Positions 53,811 through 62,676 of a DNA stretch of 64,000 nucleotides are shown here, piece by piece (the stretch's first letter is position 1; every line of letters begins with the position of its first letter). The translations under genes were made by a program, and so were the position numbers. Source of the stretch: Vibrio hannami (lineage in GTDB: Bacteria > Pseudomonadota > Gammaproteobacteria > Enterobacterales > Vibrionaceae); assembly GCF_029589055.1 (NCBI RefSeq), contig NZ_JARQZP010000007.1:930001-994000 (forward strand), read 5' to 3'. The notes under the pieces are model-generated. The model did not search any database, had not been told where the DNA came from, and saw nothing but the letters and a program-made list of their open reading frames with translations.

Positions 53811-53870
53811 TCGCTTAGAATCGCTTAGAATCGCTTAGAATCGCTTAGAATCGCTTAGAATCGCTCAGGA
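53811..53870. repeat. Decamer tandem repeat, 5 exact copies plus 1 variant
   Basis: TCGCTTAGAA is repeated five times (53811-53860), followed by TCGCTCAGGA. The period of 10 equals about one helical turn. On the minus strand it includes the last codons and stop of the phosphodiesterase gene; each unit offers another TAA. Confidence 0.92.
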
Positions 53871-54562
53871 TAATCTGAAAATATCGCGTCTACCTCGCGT
53901 AACAGAGCGAATTTTTCCGGCTCATTTACGGTAAAGCACCAGATTTGGCAGCTCATTTTTCTTAACAAAGAAATCTCGTGGGCTGTAGTTGTCTGATAGT
54001 TAATGTGACAGTTGTTAGCGCCTGTTTCTCTTATCAGTTCTATGTCTTCTGTGCTAAGTTTATCGGTAATTACCCCAAGGTTATATTCCGGGCACTTACT
54101 CGCCAGCACTTTTATTACTGACGGAGCAAAGCTGGATAGTACGACAGTCTCGTAATCGATTTGCGATATATCCAGCAACCGGGCAAGCTCTGTAACCACC
54201 GGCTCAGCGCAATCTGTATCGAGCTTAATTTCCAGGTTCAGCCTGAGGTTGTGCTTTTTAGAAATCGCTAACAGCTCTTCGAGTGTCAGTATTTTTTCAC
54301 CTTTAAATTCAGGTGCAAACCAACTGCCGAAATCAAACGATTGCAGCTCTTCAAGAGAGTGGTGATCAACTCGGCCTGTGCCGTTACTGCATCTGTCGAT
54401 GGTGTGATCGTGGCAGACAACTAACCGACCATCTTTTGTGGGCTGAATATCGACTTCCACCCATCTTATTCCTTCACGAATTGCGGCTTCAAGGCTGGCT
54501 TTGGTGTTTTCAGGATAGCGGCCAGCGATACCCCGGTGCCCTATAATTATTGGCTTCATCAT
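53855..54562 (-). CDS. ugpQ: Glycerophosphodiester phosphodiesterase
   Basis: 235 residues, a TIM barrel of the GDPD family. IIGHRGIAGRYPENTKASLEAAI, WVEVDIQPTKDGRLVVCHDHTIDR and LEIKLD hold the catalytic His and acidic metal ligands. It splits glycerophosphodiesters to glycerol-3-phosphate and an alcohol. It has no signal peptide, so it works in the cytoplasm on imported substrates, as UgpQ does. It is the last gene of the ugp operon, 9 nt after the DeoR gene. Its stop lies in a decamer repeat. Confidence 0.9.
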   Translation of the reverse strand: MMKPIIIGHRGIAGRYPENTKASLEAAIREGIRWVEVDIQPTKDGRLVVCHDHTIDRCSNGTGRVDHHSLEELQSFDFGSWFAPEFKGEKILTLEELLAISKKHNLRLNLEIKLDTDCAEPVVTELARLLDISQIDYETVVLSSFAPSVIKVLASKCPEYNLGVITDKLSTEDIELIRETGANNCHINYQTTTAHEISLLRKMSCQIWCFTVNEPEKFALLREVDAIFSDYPERF

Positions 54563-54571
54563 TCTATTTCC

Positions 54572-55333
54572 TTAATCTGCCACAATTAGCTCAACCTGAT
54601 TGGTTGTGCAAAGAGATTCAAATTCTGATGTTGATTCATCGACAAACAAGCGCTCCATTTCAGATAGCCTGCCACTGACAATAGGGGCATATCTGCCGGG
54701 TTTAGACTTATCTGCAACCAACCAGCACTCGTAACTCTGTTCGATAATGGCACGGGTCAAGTTGGCTTCTTCTGGCGTAAAGTCGAGAAGTTCTCCCTTC
54801 TCACCCAGTCCACCTACACCAAATATTCCGATTTTAATGTTGAACTGACGGTAAAAGGAAGTAGTGGATTCACCAACAGTATCTTCGTCCGATGTACGGA
54901 CAGCGCCACCAGCTAAATAAGTAGAGATATTAGGGTTGCGGCTCAATGTTAATGCCGCATTGATGTTATTGGTGATAACCGTTAAACCCGGATGATCCAG
55001 TAGTGCGTTGGCGACATGTTTCGGAGTGGTTCCTATACCAAGAAAAATGCTGCTTCCTTCAGGTATTAACTCCGCTACTTTTTTGGCAATTCTCTGCTTT
55101 GCCGAAACATTTAACAGCTCTCTGTTGGTAAAGGAGAGATTGTCGTTTGCACTTGGAAGTGAGATACCACCATGAACGCGCCTGACCAGACCTTGGTCGC
55201 TAAGTTCGTTCATATCTTTACGAATGGTTTGAACAGAGACATTAAATTTGTCCGAAAGCAGAGAGCTGGACAGTACGCCATGGCTCTGCTGAAGGTAATT
55301 CAAGATCTCTTTTTGTCTGGAAGATAAACCCAC
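54572..55333 (-). CDS. DeoR/GlpR-family transcriptional regulator
   Basis: 253 residues from GTG (55333), with AAGGA 7 nt upstream. The N-terminal winged helix (RQKEILNYLQQSHGVLSSSLL, VSVQTIRKDMNELSDQGLVRRVHGG) and the DeoR sensor domain (IFLGIGTTPKHVANAL, DKSKPGR) are clear. Genomic position inside the ugp operon suggests it senses glycerol-3-phosphate or another phosphosugar and represses the operon. The repeats before ugpB may be its sites. Confidence 0.88.
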   Translation of the reverse strand: MGLSSRQKEILNYLQQSHGVLSSSLLSDKFNVSVQTIRKDMNELSDQGLVRRVHGGISLPSANDNLSFTNRELLNVSAKQRIAKKVAELIPEGSSIFLGIGTTPKHVANALLDHPGLTVITNNINAALTLSRNPNISTYLAGGAVRTSDEDTVGESTTSFYRQFNIKIGIFGVGGLGEKGELLDFTPEEANLTRAIIEQSYECWLVADKSKPGRYAPIVSGRLSEMERLFVDESTSEFESLCTTNQVELIVAD

Positions 55334-55343
55334 AAATCATTCC

Positions 55344-56417
55344 TTAGTGCTGAGTTACTTTTTTAACTGGAGTTAGACGCTTGCCCTGTAAGTCAAACAG
55401 GTGCAGATTATCATGGTTTATATAAATATTAAGGGGTACATCCAGAGTAAAATCAACTTCCGGTGTTACTGCTATAAAAGGCTGACCTTCGATTTTTCCA
55501 TGAACAAGCTGGTTTGGTCCGAGAGGTTCAATGACACTGATGTTCAGCTCTAGTTCTAACGAACCGGTTAATGGCTGTGTCTCTGCGTGCTCTGGTCTAA
55601 TGCCCAGAACCACTTCCTGATCGAGTCCGGTGAATTCGGGAACAGGAATTGCCTGACCATTAACCAATAGTTCACCGTTTGAGAGTGTCGCAGATAGGAA
55701 GTTCATCGCAGGGCTTCCCATAAAGCTTGCTACAAAACGGCTGGCAGGCTGGTGGTAGACCTCTGAAGGTGTGCCAACCTGTTCAATTTCACCCTGGTTC
55801 AGCACCACGATACGATCGGCAAGCGTCATGGCTTCAACCTGATCGTGAGTCACGTAAACACTGGTTACCCCTAGCTCTCGTTGGAGCTTCTTAATTTCTA
55901 AACGCATATGGGCGCGAAGTGCTGCATCAAGGTTTGATAAAGGTTCATCAAACAGAAATAGCTGAGGATCCCGCACGATAGCGCGTCCCATTGCTACGCG
56001 CTGACGTTGTCCGCCGGAAAGCTTTGAGGGTTTTCTATCCAGGTATTGTTCAATCTTCAGTGTTTTAGCTACGCCCTGAATCTTCTCATCAATCTTTTCT
56101 TTCGCTACGCCCCGGTTTTTAAGGCCATAAGCAAGGTTGTTATAGACCGTCATATGAGGGTAGAGGGCATAGTTTTGGAATACCATCGCAATGTCGCGTA
56201 GCGCCGGCTTTTCCGTATCAACACGGAAACTGTTCAGGTGAATTTCTCCACTATTTATGCTTTCAAGACCGGCGATAGAGCGAAGTATCGATGACTTACC
56301 ACATCCGGATGGCCCCACAAGAACAATAAATTCCCCGTTAGCAATATCGAGGTTGATGCCTTTTACTGCCTGGTGGCCATTTTCGTAAGTTTTTACTAGT
56401 TGTTTAATTTCTAACAT
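55344..56417 (-). CDS. ugpC: Glycerol-3-phosphate ABC transporter ATP-binding protein
   Basis: 357 residues, like E. coli UgpC (356). Walker A GPSGCGKSS, signature LSGGQRQRVAMGRA, Walker B LFLFDEPLSNLD and the H-loop VTHDQVEA are in order, followed by a C-terminal TOBE/regulatory domain. It powers the UgpA-UgpE transporter. The symbol rests on the ugp operon, because related sugar transporters (MalK type) look alike. Confidence 0.88.
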   Translation of the reverse strand: MLEIKQLVKTYENGHQAVKGINLDIANGEFIVLVGPSGCGKSSILRSIAGLESINSGEIHLNSFRVDTEKPALRDIAMVFQNYALYPHMTVYNNLAYGLKNRGVAKEKIDEKIQGVAKTLKIEQYLDRKPSKLSGGQRQRVAMGRAIVRDPQLFLFDEPLSNLDAALRAHMRLEIKKLQRELGVTSVYVTHDQVEAMTLADRIVVLNQGEIEQVGTPSEVYHQPASRFVASFMGSPAMNFLSATLSNGELLVNGQAIPVPEFTGLDQEVVLGIRPEHAETQPLTGSLELELNISVIEPLGPNQLVHGKIEGQPFIAVTPEVDFTLDVPLNIYINHDNLHLFDLQGKRLTPVKKVTQH

Positions 56418-56435
56418 TTTAATAATCCGATATTT

Positions 56436-57278
56436 CTATTTTTCGCTCTCGACCAGTCCTTTTACGAACCAGCGTTGAAATATAATGACGACCAGTACAG
56501 GTGGAAGCATGGCAAGAATGACCATGGCAAAAGCGTAGTTGTATCTTGGGTCGGGAGTTTCGTTGATGTTCGCCAGTATCTGCTTGATACCCATTACAAT
56601 GGTGTTGTAGCTCTCATCCGTGGTCATCATGATAGGCCACAGGTATTGGTTCCAGCCGACAACAAACATGATGATAAAAATAGCGGCCATCATGGTTCGG
56701 GAAAGTGGTAGCAGGATATCGACGATGAATCTTAATGGGCCAGCATTATCCAGTTGTGCGGCTTCAAGCAGTTCATCCGGGATCGTTTTGAAAAACTGGC
56801 GGAAGAAGAAGGTCGCGGTTGCCGATGCGATAAGCGGGATAATAAGTCCTGAGTAGCTGTTTAGCATCCCGAGACTGGAGACAACCTCATAAGAAGGCAT
56901 TATTCGCACTTCGAGCGGCAACAGCAGAGTAACAAAGATCAACCAGAACCAGGCGCTGGCATAGGGTAATCTGAAGTAAACAAGTGCATAGGCAGCACAC
57001 ATTGAGATGATGATTTTACCGATGGCAAATCCAAGCCCCATGATCAGGGAGTTGATGATCATGGTTTTGGCAGTTACCCCAGATGAGAATCCCTGATCGG
57101 TGTTCCATGCTCTGTCATACACTTCTACCAGCTGATCCCCTGGCAGCCACTGAAGGCCTTCAGTTAATAATGTGCTTGAGCTATGTGTAGAGCTGGCGAA
57201 TATCAGCCAGATAGGCAGAAGCATGATAATCGCACCCAGAATAAGGATGATATGATCACTGATTTTGTTCGATTTCAT
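56436..57278 (-). CDS. ugpE: Glycerol-3-phosphate ABC transporter permease UgpE
   Basis: 280 residues with six membrane segments and the permease EAA motif (ELLEAAQLDNAGPLRFIVDILLPL). Matching E. coli UgpE (281) in length and in partner genes. It starts 12 nt after ugpA and ends 18 nt before ugpC. Confidence 0.88.
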   Translation of the reverse strand: MKSNKISDHIILILGAIIMLLPIWLIFASSTHSSSTLLTEGLQWLPGDQLVEVYDRAWNTDQGFSSGVTAKTMIINSLIMGLGFAIGKIIISMCAAYALVYFRLPYASAWFWLIFVTLLLPLEVRIMPSYEVVSSLGMLNSYSGLIIPLIASATATFFFRQFFKTIPDELLEAAQLDNAGPLRFIVDILLPLSRTMMAAIFIIMFVVGWNQYLWPIMMTTDESYNTIVMGIKQILANINETPDPRYNYAFAMVILAMLPPVLVVIIFQRWFVKGLVESEK

Positions 57279-57290
57279 GGTCTTATCTCC

Positions 57291-58172
57291 TTAGTAATGA
57301 ACGCGTTTTTCAACAAAGCGGAACTGTAGGTAGGTCAGGCCTAGCACAAGAACTAGTAACACTACAGACTGCGCCGCACTACCGCCCAAATCAGCACCAA
57401 CAAACCCATCGGTAAATACCTTGTATACCATTGACGTCGTTGAGCCACCTGGTCCGCCTGCGGTCATCATGTCGATCACACCGAAGGTATCGAAAAACGC
57501 ATAAGTCAGGTTGATAACCAGAAGGAAGAATCCAGTAGGTGCTAACAACGGGAAGGTGATAGTCCAGAAGCGACGGTTGTCACTGATGCAGTCGAGCATT
57601 GAAGCTTCTTTTACCGCATAAGGTATGGATTGAAGTCCTGCCAAAAAGTATACGAAGTTGACTGAGATCTGTTTCCATACCGATACGATTACTAGTACTG
57701 TGATGGCATGTGTCGAGTTGGTCTGGTAGCTGAACTCAAAGCCTATTGCTTTAAACAGGTCGACAAAAACGCCGATATGCGGATTGAAGATAAAGGTGCC
57801 CATCATTCCCGCTACCGCAGGAGCAACAGCGTATACCCAGGTAAGAGTTACCTTATAAACGCTTTGACCATGGATGATATTGTTTGCTTTTACTGCCAGT
57901 AGTAACGCAATCGCCAGAGAGAAAAACGAGACTAGCAGAGAATAAAACAGAGTAAATCCGACAGACTTTAAATATTCTTCTGATCCAAAAAGCATGGTGT
58001 AGTTTTCAAACCAGACAAAGGTAGATGACATTCCCCATGGATCTTCCAGCATAAACGACAGATAGAACGCTTGTGCAGCGGGGTAGATGAAGAAGATCGC
58101 AATAATTAAAATCTGCGGAGCCAAAAACAGGTAAGGCAATGGTGTATGTCGGAATTGTTGACGACGTTCCAC
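57291..58172 (-). CDS. ugpA: Glycerol-3-phosphate ABC transporter permease UgpA
   Basis: 293 residues with six membrane segments and an EAA loop (VKEASMLDCISDNRRFWTITFPLL), same length as E. coli UgpA (295). TAGGPGGSTTSMVYKVF is typical of the family. A hairpin at 58213 separates it from ugpB, which is usual when the binding protein is made in excess. Confidence 0.88.
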   Translation of the reverse strand: MERRQQFRHTPLPYLFLAPQILIIAIFFIYPAAQAFYLSFMLEDPWGMSSTFVWFENYTMLFGSEEYLKSVGFTLFYSLLVSFFSLAIALLLAVKANNIIHGQSVYKVTLTWVYAVAPAVAGMMGTFIFNPHIGVFVDLFKAIGFEFSYQTNSTHAITVLVIVSVWKQISVNFVYFLAGLQSIPYAVKEASMLDCISDNRRFWTITFPLLAPTGFFLLVINLTYAFFDTFGVIDMMTAGGPGGSTTSMVYKVFTDGFVGADLGGSAAQSVVLLVLVLGLTYLQFRFVEKRVHY

Positions 58173-58212
58173 AAGGACTCCAATTGAAATATTGATTCAG
58201 AAATTACAAAAA

Positions 58213-58238
58213 GGCCTCACTCTCCATAGAATGAGGCC
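58213..58238 (-). terminator. Intra-operon attenuating hairpin after ugpB
   Basis: GGCCTCA and TGAGGCC form a 7-bp stem with inner TCT/AGA pairing, ending in five T residues on the minus strand. It lies between ugpB and ugpA and probably keeps ugpB expression higher. Confidence 0.72.
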
Positions 58239-58249
58239 ACTGGGTTTAC

Positions 58250-59542
58250 TTATTTAACCGTGCGAGCAAAACGCTTCAGAAGTTGTTGTGCTTCAACATC
58301 GATTTTCTTAAGGCTTGGCTCAACTTTAGATTCGCCAGCGAAGATTTTATCTGTTTCGCGGTACATCACTTCACGAATCTGAGGGTAGAAACCAAGACGG
58401 TAACCATTTGTCCACTCACCACCGTGAAGGCTTAGCTGTTTAACGCCTACTTCAGCATCCGGGCTATCGTTGTAGTAACCAGATGCTTTTGTTAGCTCAT
58501 ATGCAGCGTTAGTTACAGGAACGTAACCAGTCGTTTTGTGCCAGTACATCTGTACTTCTGGGCTTGTCAGGTAGTTAAAGAACGCTGCAACGCCTTTGTC
58601 TTCCGCTTTCTCATGACCAGATAGTGCGAACAGAGCAGCACCACCGATAAAGGTCACACCCGCATCTTTGTTTACTGACTTCCAGTATGGCAGGTAAGTG
58701 GTGCCAAGATTGAAATCTACGCGGTCACGCAGACCACCAAATGAACCTGAAGAACCGATCCACATAGCCACTTCTTTACGCTCAAAAGGAGTTTGGTTTG
58801 CTGACCAGTCCTTACCGTAGTACTTGTAGTAACCTTTGTCAGACCACTCTTTCATTTTGTTGAAGTGCATCTGAAGGTTAGCGGTGTTGTACATAACCTT
58901 GGTAGCTGGCGCATCGTAACCGTTGTTTTTGTCAGCTAGCTGCTGGTTGTGACGCGATTTAAAGTTCTCGAAAAAGATCCAGGGAGTGTGTGATTGAGAA
59001 AATGCAGCATGACCTTTTTCTTTTAGTTTTTTCGCTAGAGATTCCATCTCTTCGTAGGTTTTTGGCGCATCTACACCCGCTTCTTTTAGCATGTCGCGGT
59101 TGAAGTAAAGAACTGGAGTTGAGCTGTTAAATGGCATACCTACCATTTTGCCTTTGCTGTCCGCGTAAAAGTTACGCACGCCAGCCAGGTAATCAGTAGA
59201 GTTAAAGCCGTAGCCGGATTCGATCATGATATCTTGTACAGGCTTTGCTACGCCTTTTGCATTCATGATTGTTGCTGCACCGGCATCGAATACCTGAAGA
59301 ATGTTTGGTGCTTCGTTTGCACGGAACGCAGCGATACCTGCAGTCAGTGTTTCGGTGTATGAGCCTTTGTATACAGGTACTAGTTTGTAGTCATCCTGAG
59401 ACGCGTTAAAATCCGTTGCGATTTTGTTCACTGTCTCGCCAAGCTGACCACCCATCGCATGCCACCAGGTAACTTCAGTTGCTGCCAAAGCTGAACCAGA
59501 TACCATTGCTGACATCAGCCCTGCAATCCATAGTTTTTTCAT
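58250..59542 (-). CDS. ugpB: Glycerol-3-phosphate ABC transporter substrate-binding protein
   Basis: 430 residues with a Sec signal peptide (MSAMVSGSALAATEV) and a type 2 periplasmic binding fold. VTWWHAMGGQLG at the mature start, YTETLTAGIAAFRA, PFNSSTPVLYFNRD and ASGYYNDSPDAEVGVKQL match UgpB of E. coli (438). It binds glycerol-3-phosphate or glycerophosphocholine outside the inner membrane. AAAGGAAAG precedes the ATG. The first gene of ugpBAEC-deoR-ugpQ. Confidence 0.92.
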   Translation of the reverse strand: MKKLWIAGLMSAMVSGSALAATEVTWWHAMGGQLGETVNKIATDFNASQDDYKLVPVYKGSYTETLTAGIAAFRANEAPNILQVFDAGAATIMNAKGVAKPVQDIMIESGYGFNSTDYLAGVRNFYADSKGKMVGMPFNSSTPVLYFNRDMLKEAGVDAPKTYEEMESLAKKLKEKGHAAFSQSHTPWIFFENFKSRHNQQLADKNNGYDAPATKVMYNTANLQMHFNKMKEWSDKGYYKYYGKDWSANQTPFERKEVAMWIGSSGSFGGLRDRVDFNLGTTYLPYWKSVNKDAGVTFIGGAALFALSGHEKAEDKGVAAFFNYLTSPEVQMYWHKTTGYVPVTNAAYELTKASGYYNDSPDAEVGVKQLSLHGGEWTNGYRLGFYPQIREVMYRETDKIFAGESKVEPSLKKIDVEAQQLLKRFARTVK

Positions 59543-59571
59543 TGTCCTTTCCTTTGTTAGTTAAGGTTTAG

Positions 59572-59646
59572 TTTCGTGCGAGTGTTTTGGTGTTTCGTTT
59601 GATAGGTATTTTTAAGCTAAAAGATGACAATTGTGTTTCGTTCGAG
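59572..59646. promoter_or_regulatory. Three TTTCGT-type repeats before ugpB
   Basis: TTTCGTGCGA (59572), TTTCGTTTGA (59593) and TTTCGTTCGA (59636) share TTTCGT-YGA-like sequence and resemble GlpR/DeoR half-sites. They lie 30-105 bp before the ugpB ATG. The rest of 59543-59996 is AT-rich with no gene; no clear Pho box. Confidence 0.45.
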
Positions 59647-59996
59647 TTGATTTTTGATGAACGATTTATTTAGGATTTCTTTAACAAGACATAAGCGAGG
59701 CGAAATGAAGTTATAGGGGACTATGTTTATTTGGATTGCTGTTAAGTTATAGATTTCGCAAAAACATCATGGGATTAGCTGTTGATTACGTTACCACTAT
59801 TAATATAAATGAAATTTATGATAAAGCATTTGTGGTATTACGTTGATGAATTGTTAATTTGCAAGCGATTGTAAAACCACAATCGTTATTAATTAGCTTA
59901 TAATTAGCAAAAAGGAATAAGGTAAACGTTTTTATTTATATATTTGTTGGTAATTCGTACTATGTATGCTTACATTCAACCTGGTTTTTTTGCCTT

Positions 59997-61551
59997 ATGT
60001 CAGCAAGTTCAGATCCCTTAAACAAGAACTACCCACGCGATGTTAGTTTAATTTCCACTACCGAGCCTTCTAGTCATATTACTTTTGCTAATGAAACCTT
60101 TTGCGATGTCGCTGAGTACCAGAGCGATGAGCTAGTGGGTGAAGCTCACAACCTTGTCCGTCACCCGGACATGCCAAAAGCCGCCTTTGCTCAGCTGTGG
60201 CAATATATTCAGTCCGGTAATAGCTGGATGGGGCTGGTGAAGAACAAGTGTAAGGGAGATAAGCACTACTGGGTAAACGCCTTTGTTACCCCTATCAAAA
60301 ACGAAAAAGGCGAGATTATCGAATACCAATCAGTCAGGACTAAGCCTGAACCGGAGCAGATTGATAGAGCGGCAGAGCTGTATAAAAAAATAAATCAAGG
60401 TAAGACGCCTAAAATGCGTCGTTATTCTTCGATTAACACTAACCTGGCTCTTGGCATTGCTTCTTATACAAAGTTTGTGGATGCTTGTGGCGGTCGAACC
60501 TGTCTATTTGGGCATAATAGGTTCGGTGTTAAGTGCCGCATTATTAGCAAACGGGTTTAGACTTAGTAGCCGATTCAGTAAAATTAAATCTCTCGCCAAC
60601 GACTCTTATTCTAATCCGTTAATGGAAGAACCTTATACTGGACACTTTGATGACTTCTCTCAGGTTGAACTGGCATTACATATGAGAAAAGCAGAGCTAC
60701 GTGCAGTGTCGGCTCGAGCTTCAGAAACGACATCGAAGATATTGATCTCAGCAGAAGACAGTTATGGCGATGCGCAATCTATAGAGCAGAGCTTAAACCA
60801 GCAGTTTGCTGAAACAGAGCAGGTTGCGGCTGCAGCTGAAGAGCTATCTCACTCAATACAGGAAGTATCACAAAGTGCACAAGAGGCGTCTCAGGCAACG
60901 GAAGAGGCAACGGAAGAGTCTCAGAAGGGGCAGGAAAGCCTGTCTCTTACCATTGATGTGATCGAGAAACTGGCATCTGAGCTTGATAGCTCTAAGCAGG
61001 TTATTAACCAACTTGCGGAAAACAGTAAACAGATAGAGTTAATTCTTGATGTGATCAACGGCATCTCAGAGCAAACAAACCTACTGGCGCTAAACGCGGC
61101 TATTGAAGCTGCGAGAGCGGGCGAGGCGGGAAGAGGATTTGCGGTGGTAGCGGATGAAGTACGGACATTGGCACTTAAAACTCGCACGTCGACAGATGAA
61201 ATCTACACTATGATTTCTAATTTACAGGAAACCGCTGATGATGCTGTTTCTCTAATGGGTAAAGGTCAGCAGCTGTCCGTAGATTGTCGCGACAGAGCGA
61301 ATGAAACCAGTCAGGTACTAACGAATATTACTTCTAAACTTCAGTCAGTGAATGACAACAGCCATCAAATCGCGCTGGCAGTCAGTGAACAGGTAGGAGT
61401 AACAGAAGAAGTAAACCAGAACGCGGTAAGAATTAAGAACCTGGCAGATGACACATTGAGCGTGTCTAAAGGTTCTTTGGATAAATCGAGTAAACTGGTT
61501 GAAGATGTCGATGCCATGAATCGACTAATAAAGCACTTTTTGGTTTCTTAA
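59997..61551 (+). CDS. Aer-type PAS-domain methyl-accepting chemotaxis protein, one-base frameshift
   Basis: The first frame gives a PAS domain (LISTTEPSSHITFANETFCDVAEY, NLVRHPDMPKAAFAQLW, KGDKHYWVNAFVTP) of the Aer kind, which usually binds FAD and senses redox state. From about 60445 the second frame gives two membrane helices (LLALLLIQSLWMLV, LGIIGSVLSAALL) and the MCP signalling domain with EQTNLLALNAAIEAARAGEAGRGFAVVADEVR. Dropping one C near 60443-60444 joins them (about 518 residues). No strong RBS at the ATG 59997. It may be a real pseudogene or a sequence error. Confidence 0.85.
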
Positions 61552-61595
61552 CTCTGTTTCGTATTGGCAGCGTCGAGCAGCTAAAATAAGTTAGA

Positions 61596-61622
61596 AAAGC
61601 AGCAGTTATCCTGCTGCTTTTT
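61596..61622. terminator. Bidirectional terminator
   Basis: AAAGCAGCAG and CTGCTGCTTT form a perfect 10-bp stem with a 5-nt loop between the convergent chemoreceptor and C45 genes. Confidence 0.85.
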
Positions 61623-61626
61623 AACA

Positions 61627-62649
61627 TCAGTTTTTAACAACCTCTGTGTATACAGCTTCTTCGCTTTGAGGCTCAAATACATTCATGATTAAGCCTTGTT
61701 CTTCAAATGTAAATATGGCTGTCGCTAAGGTATTTTCTTCGTCTGGGTCGTCAGCAGCTTGCCTGAATATCGGCAGTACATCGTGGTGCTTATCGCGCAA
61801 TATCTTTAAACACACCTGACTATCAAACGCTTCTTTATATGCATAACCAAGCTCTTCCATTCGAATTTGTCGTGATGCCGAAGACTCAGTGATTATCTGA
61901 GGCACAAAATCTAAATCATGGTGAACCAGATGGTTCGCATGAACCACAACAGGACATGCCTCGATAGAGGAAACCTTCTGGAATGGCGCTTCAATACTCA
62001 GTGCTTTTTTATAAGTCAGGTCGGCAACGGTGTAATGGAAAGCGCCGCTTCGGGTGCTGGACTCAAGTGCCGAAATGAACGCTTTAAAGTCTTTGGATTC
62101 TAGCAGAGAGCGGGACATGACCATTCTTGGTAAACCCACTTGTTTATCGGTTAAACGAATGTTGTTTACGGTAAAAGCTAATCCATGTTCGTTCATAGCA
62201 AACGAATGGCCTGGGATAGAGGCCGGATATACAAAGGAAGTAAAGTCGGTGGACTCTGCCATCCTGGCTTTGAGTAAGAACACATGTTCTTTCAGTTCCG
62301 GGTCACCATCTTCGTTATGTGCAACTAAGGTCAATTCGCTTTGAGTAACACCAATCGAGGTACAACCTTCAGGTATACAGTTAACAAGATCTCCACGGCA
62401 GTTCCATAAAAGGATGTCCTCGAAAGGCTGACTGGCCCCATCCGCAATTCCCTGCAACTCAGCAAAAATGCCCGGACACTTTAATTCAACTAGTTTGGTG
62501 ACCTCATTAAACCAGTCCGATGATTTCCATCGGGTTAGCTCTTCAAAACCTTTGGAAGGTTTGATATGTCGATCAAAAATATCTTTTGATAATTGGCCAA
62601 TCCTTAGGCCTAGCTCGTAATGATTCCCGTCAAACTCTATTGTTTTCAT
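61627..62649 (-). CDS. C45-family autoproteolytic acyltransferase/hydrolase
   Basis: 340 residues of the Ntn-hydrolase C45 group (isopenicillin N acyltransferase-like). The nucleophile Cys is probably in PEGCTSIGV, where the precursor self-cleaves, followed by LVAHNEDGD. LGLRIGQLSKD at the N terminus and GIADGASQPFEDILLWN are family-typical. There is no signal peptide. The natural substrate is unknown; such enzymes cleave or transfer acyl groups on amides. It is not near penicillin genes. Confidence 0.85.
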   Translation of the reverse strand: MKTIEFDGNHYELGLRIGQLSKDIFDRHIKPSKGFEELTRWKSSDWFNEVTKLVELKCPGIFAELQGIADGASQPFEDILLWNCRGDLVNCIPEGCTSIGVTQSELTLVAHNEDGDPELKEHVFLLKARMAESTDFTSFVYPASIPGHSFAMNEHGLAFTVNNIRLTDKQVGLPRMVMSRSLLESKDFKAFISALESSTRSGAFHYTVADLTYKKALSIEAPFQKVSSIEACPVVVHANHLVHHDLDFVPQIITESSASRQIRMEELGYAYKEAFDSQVCLKILRDKHHDVLPIFRQAADDPDEENTLATAIFTFEEQGLIMNVFEPQSEEAVYTEVVKN

Positions 62650-62676
62650 ACTGTCTTTTTATCTAACGTTATTCCG

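Noticed and set aside
53811..53870. CRISPR-like array
   Set aside because: The units are 10 bp and abut without spacers; no cas genes are nearby.
61627..62649. Penicillin biosynthesis acyltransferase
   Set aside because: Only the broad C45 fold is supported; no beta-lactam genes are present.
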